Shown here: positions 42,601 through 51,553 of the stretch, piece after piece
Position numbering within the stretch: the first letter of the stretch is position 1
Layout of the letters: the number at the start of each line of letters is the position of its first letter
NCBI RefSeq assembly: GCF_001244995.1
Contig: NZ_LN869529.1
Coordinates: 1,444,957 to 1,508,956, forward strand
From: Intestinimonas massiliensis (ex Afouda et al. 2020)
GTDB lineage: Bacteria > Bacillota > Clostridia > Oscillospirales > Oscillospiraceae
Direction of reading: 5' to 3'
Length of the DNA stretch: 64,000 nt
Position numbers and translations under genes: made by a program
Notes under the pieces: model-generated
What the model saw: only the letters and a program-made list of their open reading frames with translations
Database searches by the model: none
Told to the model about the DNA's origin: nothing

Positions 42601-42636
42601 AAACCTGCCGCGGAACAAAAATTCCGCGGCAGGTTT
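42601..42636. terminator. Bidirectional terminator between DUF1540 and the lactate permease
   Basis: 15 bp perfect stem AAACCTGCCGCGGAA (42,601-42,615) with complement at 42,622-42,636, A-rich before and T-rich after, so it can serve both converging genes. Confidence 0.92.
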
Positions 42637-42647
42637 TTATACAATAC

Positions 42648-44210
42648 TCAAATACCCAGAATCGGGGTAAGAATACCGCCCAGCAAGCCCACGACTAAGC
42701 AGGCGATAACCAGTTCCAGAACAGCCCATTTAATAATGCCGCCCAGTAGCTTAGAATCCTGGCCAATCAGGCCCACGGCCGCAGCCGCGGTGGCAATGCA
42801 CTGAGGAGATAGAATTTTGCCTATACCAGCACCGGTGGAGTTTGCCGCCGCCAGCCAGAACTCGGATACACCTATTTGCTGCGCCGCAGCGGTCTGCAAA
42901 CTGCCTAAGAGCACCTCGGTGCTGGTGCCACTGCCAGTGATGAAAGCTCCCAACGCAGCAATGATGGGGGCCACAAAGGGATAAAAGCTACCAGTGATAG
43001 AGACAAAGAAAGTGGCCATATCGTTGATCATACCGCAGTAGGTCATAATTTTTGCCACGGCCAGCACCGACATAATGGTCACAATGGTCTTGGACATCTG
43101 TTTGACGGTGGCGACCAGCGTCTCCCACATGACCTTAGCGCTGGCCTTCTGGACAACACCGCCGATAATGGCCGCCACAAAAATCCAAATGCCGGGGGTG
43201 TTAATCCAGCTGAAGGATGCTTTGCCCGCATTAGCCGAGGTGCTGATCTTGACAGAGGTGGAGAAGCCCGCCAAGGCGCTGTTGATAGGGCTTACCAACT
43301 TAGAAGTAATCAACAACAGGATGAAGATGAGAATGAAGGGAAGCCAAGAGGCCAAGGCCTTCCGGCCATCAATCTTCCCATGGACACCCTCAGCGCGCAT
43401 ATTGTACTCAGCGGGCACCTCCGCGTTTTTGCGGCTCCGGGCCATAAGAATGGTGCAACCTAGGCTGACCACGCAACCCACGATAACAGCCAGTTCTGGA
43501 CCGGTGAACTTGGCGACAATAAGCTGCGGGAGCACAAAAGAGGCACCGGAGACCAAGGTAATGCCAACCACGCCCTTAAGGGCCTTAACTCCGCCGCCGC
43601 CAACAATAACCATCAGGAAAGGCACCAGAATCATGAAGGGAATCATTTGCACCACAGTGGTAAAAGCAAGAGGTAGGGCGTCAAGCCCGGTCACATTTGC
43701 CAGAGTAACGGTAGGAATACCCACCGAACCAAAAGCGGTTGGGAATGCGTTAGCCAGCATGCACACCAAGCAAGCCGCTATCGGATTCATGCCCATTCCC
43801 GCCAACATGCTGGCAGGAATGGCGATGGCCGTTCCAAAACCGGCCATTCCCTCCATAAAGCCGCCGAAGCACCAGCCGATGAGAAGCACGAGCACACGCT
43901 TATCGGCGGAGACACCGGTGAGCATCTGCTTGATAACATCCATGGCCCCAGTTTTCAGGGATAGATTGTAGGTAAAGATAGCCGCGATAATGACCAAAAT
44001 AATGGGCCAAAGAGCAGATGCGAAGCCCTCCAGCGCGGAGGTGGCGCAGTCTATAACCGGCATTTTCCACAGAAACAGGGATTCTAGAATCGTAATAATA
44101 AGCGCTCCCACGCAGGCCTTGTGGCCCGCCATCTTGAGCCCTGTCAGTGCCACAATCAGCCATATGATGGGGAGCAGCGCCAAAATCCCCCTGAATATAA
44201 TTTCTCCCAC
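42648..44210 (-). CDS. lctP: L-lactate permease (LctP family)
   Basis: 520 residues, about 13 hydrophobic segments. Family motifs include GFMEGMAGFGTAIAIPASML and AALGAFITGSGTSTEVLLGS. It would import or export lactate with protons. The gene is divergent from a racemase and an FAD dehydrogenase for lactate across a 477-base region with FadR-type operator sequences, so the three likely form one lactate-use regulon. Confidence 0.93.
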   Translation of the reverse strand: MGEIIFRGILALLPIIWLIVALTGLKMAGHKACVGALIITILESLFLWKMPVIDCATSALEGFASALWPIILVIIAAIFTYNLSLKTGAMDVIKQMLTGVSADKRVLVLLIGWCFGGFMEGMAGFGTAIAIPASMLAGMGMNPIAACLVCMLANAFPTAFGSVGIPTVTLANVTGLDALPLAFTTVVQMIPFMILVPFLMVIVGGGGVKALKGVVGITLVSGASFVLPQLIVAKFTGPELAVIVGCVVSLGCTILMARSRKNAEVPAEYNMRAEGVHGKIDGRKALASWLPFILIFILLLITSKLVSPINSALAGFSTSVKISTSANAGKASFSWINTPGIWIFVAAIIGGVVQKASAKVMWETLVATVKQMSKTIVTIMSVLAVAKIMTYCGMINDMATFFVSITGSFYPFVAPIIAALGAFITGSGTSTEVLLGSLQTAAAQQIGVSEFWLAAANSTGAGIGKILSPQCIATAAAAVGLIGQDSKLLGGIIKWAVLELVIACLVVGLLGGILTPILGI

Positions 44211-44687
44211 GAGATGTTCCTCCTCTTCTTTCCTTCATCGGGATGAGCAAACCGCAAAATTTTAAGTAGCAATATGCAATATATGGGATAATCGCCGATC
44301 TTATTATATCGCATCACTATATTTGCGAAACAAAATTTTGCTCATCTCTTTTCCCACAGCAGTATTGACGCTACCAATTTTTAATTTTACGGCCTCCTTT
44401 CTACTTGTCCTGCTTTCTACCATTGGTTCCACCAATTTATGTAGTATTTTATTCTTTTTTCATCATATTGTCCAGCACAAATTAGGTGCAAATCTCATTT
44501 TTCAATAAATCGCCAAAAATTAGTGTTTCAAATTGTAAGGAATGGAGAAATCTATAAAATGATTCAAAAATTCTTGCATCTGCTCCATATTGTGTTAAAC
44601 TTATAAAGTAAAAATAGGTGGGACCAATCAGAACAGATGTCTCGTTCTGCCGGCAGAGCGATTCAAATTTTTTAAAGGAGGAATACC
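44211..44687. promoter_or_regulatory. Divergent control region of the lactate module
   Basis: AT-rich 477-base interval between lctP and larA. A perfect dyad ATTGGT-TCC-ACCAAT lies at 44,422-44,436. A near match, ATAGGT-GGG-ACCAAT, lies at 44,614-44,628. Both fit the TnGTnnnACnA pattern of FadR/LldR-type GntR repressors. A possible promoter for larA is TTGCAT (44,574-44,579), 16 bases, TAAACT (44,596-44,601), with the second site just downstream. No regulator gene of this family is in the window. Confidence 0.65.
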
Positions 44688-45956
44688 ATGCAAATCGCGT
44701 ACGGAACCAGCGGGATACCTTGGGTGCGGAGCCTGGAGGGCGTGGAGGTTCTGGAGTCCGGGATCGGCGAGCTGAAGGCGACGAAGAGCGAGGACGAGCT
44801 GGTGCTGGAGGCCATGGCCAAGCCCATCGACTCTCCCAAGCTGTCCGAGCTGGCCAAGGGCAAAAAGACCTGCACCATCATCATCAGCGACCATACCCGT
44901 CCGGTGCCCAGCAAGCACATCATCCCCTTCATGCTCGCCGAGCTGCGGCAGGGCAGCCCCGAGATCGACATCACCCTGCTGGTGGCCACCGGCTTCCACC
45001 GCCCCACCAGCAAGGACGAGCTCATCCAAAAGCTGGGCGAAAAGATCGTGGCGGAGGAGAAGATCGTCATCCATGACAGCCAGGACCCGGCCAGCAACGT
45101 GGAGATCGGCGTGCTGCCCTCCGGGGCCCGGCTGGTCATCGACAAGGTGGCGGCCGAGACCGAGCTGCTGGTCAGCGAGGGCTTTATCGAGCCCCACTTC
45201 TTCGCCGGCTTCTCCGGCGGCCGCAAGAGCGTGCTGCCCGGCGTGTGCGATCAGGTGACGGTGCTGGGCAACCACTGCGCCAAGTTCATCGCCTCCGACT
45301 GCGCCCGCACCGGCGTGCTGAAGGGCAACCCCCTGCACATCGACATGGTGGACGCCGCCCGGCAGGCCAAGCTGGCCTACATCGTCAACGTCATCATCGA
45401 CGAGGACAAGAAGGTAGTCGCCGCCTTTGCCGGCAACTACGTCAAGGCCCATGAGACTGGCTGTGCGTTCCTGAAGGGCTACTGCCGGGTGAAGCCCCAG
45501 AAGCGGGGCGACGTGGTCATCACCTCCAACGGCGGCGCGCCCCTGGATCAGAACATGTACCAGAGCGTCAAGGGCCTGACCGCCGCCGAGTCCGCCGCCG
45601 CTCCCGGCGCCGTGCTCATCATCTGCTCCCGCTGCAACGACGGCACCGGCGGCGAGGGCTTCTACCGGGCTCTGAAGGACTGTGAATCCCCGGAGAAGCT
45701 CCAGGAGGAGACCCTCAAGATCCCCATGGAGCAGACCAACCCCGACCAGTGGGAGTACCAGATCCTGGTGCGCATGATGTGCAAGCACCATATCATCTTC
45801 GTCTCCGACCCCTCCGCCAGGCAGTTTGTGGAGGACATGAAGCTGGAGTACGCCCCCGACCTGGAGACTGCTCTGGACCGGGCCTACGCCCTCAAGGGCA
45901 AGGACGCCCACACCGTGGTCATCCCCAACGGCATCTCCGTCATCGTGGAGGAGTAA
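44688..45956 (+). CDS. larA: Nickel-pincer lactate racemase family protein
   Basis: 422 residues. LarA interconverts D- and L-lactate with a nickel pincer nucleotide bound to a Lys. Visible motifs: SDHTRPVPSKHI (near 70), VATGFHRPTS (His near 105), EPHFFAGFSGGRKSVLPG (His and the cofactor-linked Lys near 170-185). The cofactor-making genes larB, larC and larE are not nearby. LarA homologues can act on other 2-hydroxyacids, but the neighbouring permease and dehydrogenase support lactate. AAAGGAGG precedes the ATG. Confidence 0.9.
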   Translation: MQIAYGTSGIPWVRSLEGVEVLESGIGELKATKSEDELVLEAMAKPIDSPKLSELAKGKKTCTIIISDHTRPVPSKHIIPFMLAELRQGSPEIDITLLVATGFHRPTSKDELIQKLGEKIVAEEKIVIHDSQDPASNVEIGVLPSGARLVIDKVAAETELLVSEGFIEPHFFAGFSGGRKSVLPGVCDQVTVLGNHCAKFIASDCARTGVLKGNPLHIDMVDAARQAKLAYIVNVIIDEDKKVVAAFAGNYVKAHETGCAFLKGYCRVKPQKRGDVVITSNGGAPLDQNMYQSVKGLTAAESAAAPGAVLIICSRCNDGTGGEGFYRALKDCESPEKLQEETLKIPMEQTNPDQWEYQILVRMMCKHHIIFVSDPSARQFVEDMKLEYAPDLETALDRAYALKGKDAHTVVIPNGISVIVEE

Positions 45957-45995
45957 AGACGCCGACCGTTGAAAAATACGTTAGGAGGAATCCAT

Positions 45996-47417
45996 ATGGC
46001 AACCTACAATCCAGTCACCCCTGAAATCATCGAAGAGCTGAAGAAGATCTCCGGCGACCGCGTCGTCGTGGGCGCGGACGTCAACCCCGACTACTCCCGC
46101 GACGAGATGCCCATCTACGGCACCAAGATGCCCGACGTCTCCATTGATGTGCTGAGCACCGAAGAGGTCTCCGCCATCATGAAGGTCTGCTATGACAACA
46201 ACATCCCCGTGACCTGCCGCGGCGCTGGCACCGGCCTGGTGGGCGCCTGCACCCCCATCGCCGGCGGTGTGGTGCTGTGCACCATGCGCATGAAGCAGAT
46301 CCTGGAATATGATACCGACAACTTTGTCGTCCGGGTCCAGCCCGGCGTGCTGCTCAACGACCTGGCCGAGGACGCCCTGAAGCAGGGCCTGCTGTATCCC
46401 CCCGATCCCGGTGAGAAGTTTGCCACGCTGGGCGGCAACGTCTCCACCAACGCCGGCGGCCTGCGGGCCGTCAAGTACGGCGCCACCCGCGACTATGTCC
46501 GGGCCATGACCGTGGTCCTGCCCACCGGCGAGATCGTCAAGATGGGCGCCACCGTCTCCAAGACCTCCTCCGGCTACTCCCTGCTCAACCTCATCATCGG
46601 CTCCGAGGGCACCCTCGGCATCATCACCGAGCTGACCCTCAAGCTCATCCCCGCCCCCAAGCAGACCGTCAGCCTCATCTGCCCCTTCGAGGACCTGGCC
46701 ACCTGCATCTCCACCGTGCCCCTGTTCAAGAAGGCCCACATGGACCCCCAGGCTCTGGAGTTCTTTGAGCGAGAGATCCTCATCTCCTCCGAGGAGTATC
46801 TGGGCAAGGCCGTGTTCCCCCGCAACATCGGCGGGCAGGACGTGGGCGCCTATCTGCTGGTGACCTTCGACGCCAACACCCAGGACGCCATCGACGCCCT
46901 GGTGGAGCAGGCCGCCGAGCTGGTGGTCGAGGCCGGCGCCATGGACGTCCTGGTGGCCGACACCCCCGCCAAGATGAAGGACGCCTGGGCCGCCCGCTCC
47001 TCCTTCCTGGAGGGCATCGAGGAGCAGACCAAGCTGCTGGACGAGTGCGACGTGGTCGTCCCCGTCTCCAAGATCGCCGACTTCGTGCTCTACATCAAGG
47101 AGATCGACAAGGAGTTCGACTTTGAGGTCAAGATGTTCGGCCACGCCGGCGACGGCAACCTGCACGTTTACACCTGCTCCGTGGACATGGAGATGGACGC
47201 CTTCGTCAAGCAGGTGGACCAGTTCATGCGCAAGCTCTACGCCAAGACCACCGAGCTGGGCGGCCAGATCTCCGGCGAGCACGGCATCGGCATGGGCAAG
47301 GTGGAGTACCTGGCCGAGTCTGTGGGGCCCGTCAATATGCGCCTCATGGAGGAGATCAAGAAGGTCTTCGATCCCAAGATGATCCTCAACCCCGGAAAGG
47401 TCTGCTACACCCTCTGA
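45996..47417 (+). CDS. FAD-linked D-lactate/glycolate dehydrogenase (GlcD-like)
   Basis: 473 residues from ATG 45,996 behind AGGAGG; an upstream ATG at 45,969 lacks a ribosome site. The PCMH-type FAD domain has VTCRGAGTGLVGACTPIAGG and LGGNVSTNAGG; the C-terminal FAD-oxidase domain has MFGHAGDGNLHVY and SGEHGIGMGK. It would oxidise D-lactate to pyruvate. No electron-transfer flavoprotein genes are adjacent, unlike bifurcating lactate dehydrogenase clusters, so the electron acceptor is not shown. It follows larA by 39 bases. Confidence 0.92.
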   Translation: MATYNPVTPEIIEELKKISGDRVVVGADVNPDYSRDEMPIYGTKMPDVSIDVLSTEEVSAIMKVCYDNNIPVTCRGAGTGLVGACTPIAGGVVLCTMRMKQILEYDTDNFVVRVQPGVLLNDLAEDALKQGLLYPPDPGEKFATLGGNVSTNAGGLRAVKYGATRDYVRAMTVVLPTGEIVKMGATVSKTSSGYSLLNLIIGSEGTLGIITELTLKLIPAPKQTVSLICPFEDLATCISTVPLFKKAHMDPQALEFFEREILISSEEYLGKAVFPRNIGGQDVGAYLLVTFDANTQDAIDALVEQAAELVVEAGAMDVLVADTPAKMKDAWAARSSFLEGIEEQTKLLDECDVVVPVSKIADFVLYIKEIDKEFDFEVKMFGHAGDGNLHVYTCSVDMEMDAFVKQVDQFMRKLYAKTTELGGQISGEHGIGMGKVEYLAESVGPVNMRLMEEIKKVFDPKMILNPGKVCYTL

Positions 47418-47431
47418 TTGCTCCTATTAAT

Positions 47432-47464
47432 AACCGCCCCCGGGCTTTAAGCCCGGGGGCGGTT
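47432..47464. terminator. Terminator after the lactate operon
   Basis: 14 bp perfect stem AACCGCCCCCGGGC (47,432-47,445) with complement at 47,451-47,464, followed by TTCTTATTCTT. It separates the operon from the convergent XRE gene. Confidence 0.92.
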
Positions 47465-47467
47465 TTC

Positions 47468-47836
47468 TTATTCTTGGGATGGCGGCCGTTCCATGCTGCG
47501 GATAAAATCGGCCACTGCCCGCAACTCCGGCTCGCTCATGCGCTCTACCCGCTGGAGCACCTCGGCCTGAAGGCCGTGCACAGGCCGCCCCCCGCCCTCC
47601 TCCCCCTGGAGGACCCAGTCCGCCGGGTAGCCGTAGACACGCTCGATCAGCCGGGCCAGGGTCTCGGAAATGGCCGTTTTCCGTCCGCTGGTGAGCAGAT
47701 AGACATAGTTTGCGCTGATACCAAGGCTCTGGGCAAACTCCACCTGCTTGACCCCGCTCTCCCGAATGATCTGCCGGATACGCCCGGCAAGGCCGGATTC
47801 CCTTCCCCCGTCTGGGTTATATTTTCCCCTGGACAT
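47468..47836 (-). CDS. XRE-family regulator
   Basis: 122 residues. An HTH-XRE domain lies at about 18-72 (IRQIIRESGVKQVEFAQSLGI, SANYVYLLTSGRKTAISETL); the C-terminal part (EVLQRVERMSEPELRAVADF) is helical. The start lies 20 bases inside the end of the LuxR-type sensor gene, so it is the last gene of a three-gene operon with that sensor and a solute-binding protein. Confidence 0.88.
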   Translation of the reverse strand: MSRGKYNPDGGRESGLAGRIRQIIRESGVKQVEFAQSLGISANYVYLLTSGRKTAISETLARLIERVYGYPADWVLQGEEGGGRPVHGLQAEVLQRVERMSEPELRAVADFIRSMERPPSQE

Positions 47837-49442
47837 AGGCGTCCTTCGCCTCCTCCATCATCTGGATATACACCATGAGTTCCTTGCGGCTGGTGACGTT
47901 CAGCTTCATATAAATGCGGCGGTTGTGGGTCTTGATGGTATTGATGGACAGGCACAGAATCTCCGCGATCTCCCGCGCCGTGTGGCCCCGCATGTACAGG
48001 TCAAAGACCGCCCGCTCCGCCGCGGAGAGCGTGTCGATGTTCTTCACGAACTCCTGGTACAGGGCGGACTGACCCGGCAGCGGGTCCGGCGCTTCATCCT
48101 GCGTGGAAAGGAATTCGATTAGGTCGTCAATCTCCGGGATATGGGTCTTGGCGCCCTGGCCGCCCGCTTTGATTTGCCGGAAGGCCGCCATCACCGGCCG
48201 GACATATCGGTGACTGATAAAGGCGGCCACCGCCATGCTGCACAGCAGCAGGATGCCCAATCCCACCATCAGGCTCCAATTCCGGCCCGCCAGCTTCTCC
48301 GCCAGAGCATGCTCCGGCATCAGCAGGGCCAGGACCCACTCCTCCCCCTCATAGGCCGAGTCCGAGGGGTAGAGCACGACCTCCCGGTGCAGCCCTACAT
48401 AGGGTGCGGCGTCCGCCTGACGGTATGTGTTGACCGCATGGGAATCCGGCTGGACCTCCAGCGGCTCTTCCGTCATATCGGTGGGATAGACGGCATAGCT
48501 CCCGGCGAACAGAGCGCCCTCTGCCGCCAGCCGTCCCTGCTCCAACGGCGCCAGCATACAGAACAGATACTCATACTGGCTGTTGTCCGGCGCGTAGGAC
48601 AGCTTGAAGAGCATTTGGCTCACCTCAAAGCCGCACACCCCCATCACCGTCCCGTCAGAGGCCCGCAGGGGCACGGACAGCAGCATGACCCGCTCGCCGC
48701 TGCCGGGCAGGGAGGTGCTGCGGCTCCAGTGGTACAGCCGTGAGATGGGCAAATCCCGGCATTCCTCCGCCCGCTCCATCGGCACGGTGTAGTACTCCCC
48801 ATCCGATACGTCGAATTCCATCCTCCACTGGGGCAGCGTATAGAGCCCCCGCTCCCGGGCCACCGCCATGGGGCCCACCATGTAGCGCAGGTTGGCCGCC
48901 GTATTGCTGACGATATTGGGCTCCATATTTTTCAGGTAGAGGCCCGCCCGGGAGTGCTCCGCCCCCTCCAGCTCCGGATTTACAGTGGCGTCCAGGATCA
49001 AAAACACCCCGCTGCTGCGGGCCTTCTCCAGCGCCCCGGACAGCCGGGCGAGCTCCTCCCCCAGCAGCTCCTCCAGCAGCGCCGTGTCCTCCCCCAGCCC
49101 GGCGGGTACGGCTCCGCGCTCCGCCAGGTGCCACTCCAGGCTCTGGGAGAGCTCTCCGGCCAGGGTCACTCCCTGCACTGAGATGTCTCCAAAGCTCCGG
49201 TACACATTCTGCGCCCGGTAGGACAGCTCATTTTCCAGCAGCTCCCGGGTAGCCTGCATGCCGCTGTGGAAGGTCCCCGTCAGAAAGAGGATGAGCAGAA
49301 ACCCCATCAGGATGGCGTTGAGAAAGAGCAGCAGCATACCGAACAGGCGCAGGCGCATGGAGAGGCCGTCCCGGCCCGCCCGCCGAACGGCATGGATATA
49401 GAGCTTTCCGGTTTCCAGCAGGCCGCGTCCGGCCATACCCAT
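47817..49442 (-). CDS. Membrane-bound one-component regulator: extracellular sensor plus LuxR HTH
   Basis: 541 residues from ATG 49,442 (549 from 49,466). First membrane helix about 29-52, an extracytoplasmic domain of about 320 residues of dCache-like length, second helix near 372-394, a short HAMP-like linker, and a C-terminal LuxR helix-turn-helix (LSAAERAVFDLYMRGHTARE, then LSINTIKTHNRRIYMKLNV). The DNA-binding domain fused directly to a membrane sensor is unusual, since most such receptors signal through kinases. The purine-rich GGGGAGGGG before 49,442 favours this or the next ATG at 49,436. Upstream neighbour is a solute-binding lipoprotein. Confidence 0.85.
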   Translation of the reverse strand: MGMAGRGLLETGKLYIHAVRRAGRDGLSMRLRLFGMLLLFLNAILMGFLLILFLTGTFHSGMQATRELLENELSYRAQNVYRSFGDISVQGVTLAGELSQSLEWHLAERGAVPAGLGEDTALLEELLGEELARLSGALEKARSSGVFLILDATVNPELEGAEHSRAGLYLKNMEPNIVSNTAANLRYMVGPMAVARERGLYTLPQWRMEFDVSDGEYYTVPMERAEECRDLPISRLYHWSRSTSLPGSGERVMLLSVPLRASDGTVMGVCGFEVSQMLFKLSYAPDNSQYEYLFCMLAPLEQGRLAAEGALFAGSYAVYPTDMTEEPLEVQPDSHAVNTYRQADAAPYVGLHREVVLYPSDSAYEGEEWVLALLMPEHALAEKLAGRNWSLMVGLGILLLCSMAVAAFISHRYVRPVMAAFRQIKAGGQGAKTHIPEIDDLIEFLSTQDEAPDPLPGQSALYQEFVKNIDTLSAAERAVFDLYMRGHTAREIAEILCLSINTIKTHNRRIYMKLNVTSRKELMVYIQMMEEAKDAYVQGKI

Positions 49443-49468
49443 CCCCTCCCCTGCGCTTTCGTCCATGC

Positions 49469-50851
49469 CTACCGGCCGGTGAAGGCCTCAAACCGCCCCT
49501 GCACCGCCGCTTCATAGGCCGCATCTGGCTCCGTGGTCTCCAAAAGCGCGCAATATTCCTCCCTAGCCGCGCCCCCGGCAGTCAAAAAGTCCGCTTCATA
49601 GCTTCTGCGCAGGGCGTTGAAGGAGTCAAACACCGGCGGGATGTAGAATTCGTACTCGCTGTAGACCTGTACCGCCGTACGCAGCAGCTTCTGAATGTTG
49701 ACGTTCTCATTGGTGGCGATTTCCTGGTCCATGCTGTTTTCAAAGGCGGCCTTCGTCACCGGGAGATAGCCCGTGGAGGCCACAAAGCGCATGTTCTGCT
49801 CCGGCTGGGTGAACCACTTGAGGAACAGCACCGCGGCCTGCTCCTTCTCCGGGGTGGACCGGGCCACCACCAGGCCATTGCCCCGCTGGATAGCGATTTT
49901 CTTCCCGCCTTCAAAGGTGGGGAAGGGCAGCACGGTGTACTCCACCTGCTCAGTGGTGTTGTCCGGGTAGGTGATCTGATCCCCATAAAAGAGGATGCCC
50001 GCGGTAGAACCGGTGGAGCAGACGATCTCCCCGGTTTTGGACAGATCGGAGGAGTAGCCGTCGTAGATGGCATAGCCTCCCCGGACCGCCGGCTCAAACA
50101 CGGCCTGCCACACCCGCCGGTAGGCCGGGTGGTCCAGTGCCAGGCTCTCTCCCTCCAGAAGGGAGGCCCCCATCTGCTCCATGCCCACCTGAGCCAGGTT
50201 GAACAGGGAGTCCGCTGTATAAAAATGCTTGCCGTCCCCCGCCGTATCGGGGGTCAGCCCGTCGGTCCACTGGTAGTATTCCATGCTGGCCGCCGCAATA
50301 CCCTCAAAGGTGGACAGACTGTCCAGCGTGACGCCGACGGCCTGGGAAAAGCGGTCGAACAGAGTCTGATTGACAAAGAGCACCTCGGTAGACTTGGCGA
50401 AGGGAAAGACATAGAGCCGCCCGTCGTCCAGCCGCCCCTCCTCCACGAAGCGGGGCAGATAGGCGTCCAGCTCCTCCTGGGTAAACGGTCCATCCAGCGG
50501 CGCCAGCAGCTCCTTTGCCCGCAGAATGGAGGCCGTGGCGGGGTAACAGGTGGTAATATCCGGCATCTCGGGCGCGCCGGGGTCCCCGGCGGCGATCATG
50601 GTCAGCTTCTCCTGGACGGAGGCCGAGCCGGAGATCGAGGTGACGCTGAGTATGACGCCGTTTTCCTTGCCCACCGTACCATTGAACTCGTCCACCAGGG
50701 CGTCCATGGTGGCCTGCATCTGTCCGCCGAAATTGTGCCACAGGGTCAGAGTCACAGGATGTTTGGGGTCCAATCCGGACGGCTCACTGCATCCGGATAA
50801 TAGGGTAACCATGATCAAGGCGACGCAAAAAATCCCTCCAAAACGTTTCAT
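49469..50851 (-). CDS. Extracellular solute-binding lipoprotein (family 1, sugar type)
   Basis: 460 residues from ATG 50,851, behind AAAAGGAG; the frame upstream adds 19 residues lacking signal-peptide character. Lipobox LLSGC near residue 20. The fold matches family 1 solute-binding proteins (VTLTLWHNFGGQMQATMDAL, then VDEFNGTV; C-terminal AAVLFLKWFTQPEQNMRFVA). No permease or ATPase gene lies on either side. Because the next gene is a membrane sensor regulator, this protein may deliver the ligand to that sensor. Confidence 0.9.
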   Translation of the reverse strand: MKRFGGIFCVALIMVTLLSGCSEPSGLDPKHPVTLTLWHNFGGQMQATMDALVDEFNGTVGKENGVILSVTSISGSASVQEKLTMIAAGDPGAPEMPDITTCYPATASILRAKELLAPLDGPFTQEELDAYLPRFVEEGRLDDGRLYVFPFAKSTEVLFVNQTLFDRFSQAVGVTLDSLSTFEGIAAASMEYYQWTDGLTPDTAGDGKHFYTADSLFNLAQVGMEQMGASLLEGESLALDHPAYRRVWQAVFEPAVRGGYAIYDGYSSDLSKTGEIVCSTGSTAGILFYGDQITYPDNTTEQVEYTVLPFPTFEGGKKIAIQRGNGLVVARSTPEKEQAAVLFLKWFTQPEQNMRFVASTGYLPVTKAAFENSMDQEIATNENVNIQKLLRTAVQVYSEYEFYIPPVFDSFNALRRSYEADFLTAGGAAREEYCALLETTEPDAAYEAAVQGRFEAFTGR

Positions 50852-51069
50852 ACAACCGCTCCTTTTCCCTTCTTCCCCTGGTTTTGTAAAAATCACCCCA
50901 AAAATCACCCCTATTCGGGCTTGACCGTCACCCCAGGGATGATGACTCAGGTGAATGCGACCGATATACTGAACGCCAGAGGCGAGAGTTTTTGCTCTCC
51001 TCTTCTGGTTTTTATTTTACCTTTATGCTCTAGCCAAATCAATCTTAATTTGTGGAAGGAGAGGATCAC

Positions 51070-51210
51070 ATGGAGAGCAGGGAACAGCTTCTCCAGGAAA
51101 TCACGCAGGAGATCAAAGGCATGGACCGGGAGTCCCTCCGGCATCTCAGCGCATTTCTTACCGGATTGGAGGCCGTCCGAAAGGAGGAGAGCGGCCATGA
51201 CCAGGCCTGA
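51070..51210 (+). CDS. 46-residue protein coupled to a zinc-ribbon gene
   Basis: MESREQLLQEITQEIKGMDR at the start, then LRHLSAFLTGLEAVRKEESG. AAGGAGAGG lies before ATG 51,070. Its last 14 bases overlap the next gene. It is helical and acidic, like the small partner proteins often placed before regulators in Clostridia; function unknown. Confidence 0.6.
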   Translation: MESREQLLQEITQEIKGMDRESLRHLSAFLTGLEAVRKEESGHDQA

Positions 51211-51553
51211 TTCCCCCGCCTTCCATGCTCCCCATCGGCTCCTGTGCCGCGGCAGAGGCTGGCAGGTGGTTTTCTCCTGCGGTCTCTGCGGCAAGGAGTA
51301 CGCCGTCCTTGTTCCGCAGGCAGGCCAGCCGGAACAGGCCCTGGCGCTGGCCGCCGCTGAGGCAAAGCTCCACTTCAACTGGTGCCGGCACTGCGGCGTC
51401 TGGGTCTGCGACGAGCACTTTAACGAAAATCGCGGCCTGTGCACCCGGTGCGCGCCCCGCATCTGCGCCGCCTGCGGCGCTGGGGTCCCCGCCGGAGACC
51501 AATTTTGTACCGTCTGCGGCGCCGTCCAGTTTGAGCCCAGCCGCCGTCCCTGA
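51197..51553 (+). CDS. Zinc-ribbon protein of unknown function
   Basis: 118 residues from ATG 51,197, with GAAAGGAGGAGAG upstream; the long open frame to the left has no start signal. Paired cysteines occur in CGLCGKEY, CRHCGVWVC, CTRC, CAACGAGV and CTVCGAVQF, so up to four or five zinc knuckles are possible. It looks like a small zinc-ribbon adaptor. The next 650 bases contain decayed coding remnants including another zinc ribbon, which may once have been linked with it. Confidence 0.75.
   Translation: MTRPDSPAFHAPHRLLCRGRGWQVVFSCGLCGKEYAVLVPQAGQPEQALALAAAEAKLHFNWCRHCGVWVCDEHFNENRGLCTRCAPRICAACGAGVPAGDQFCTVCGAVQFEPSRRP

Noticed and set aside
44628-47282. Very long minus-strand open frames opposite larA and the FAD dehydrogenase (over 420 codons each)
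   Set aside because: Their translations are low-complexity Gly/His/Val/Leu/Asp strings with no motif, produced by strong GC codon bias of the real plus-strand genes.
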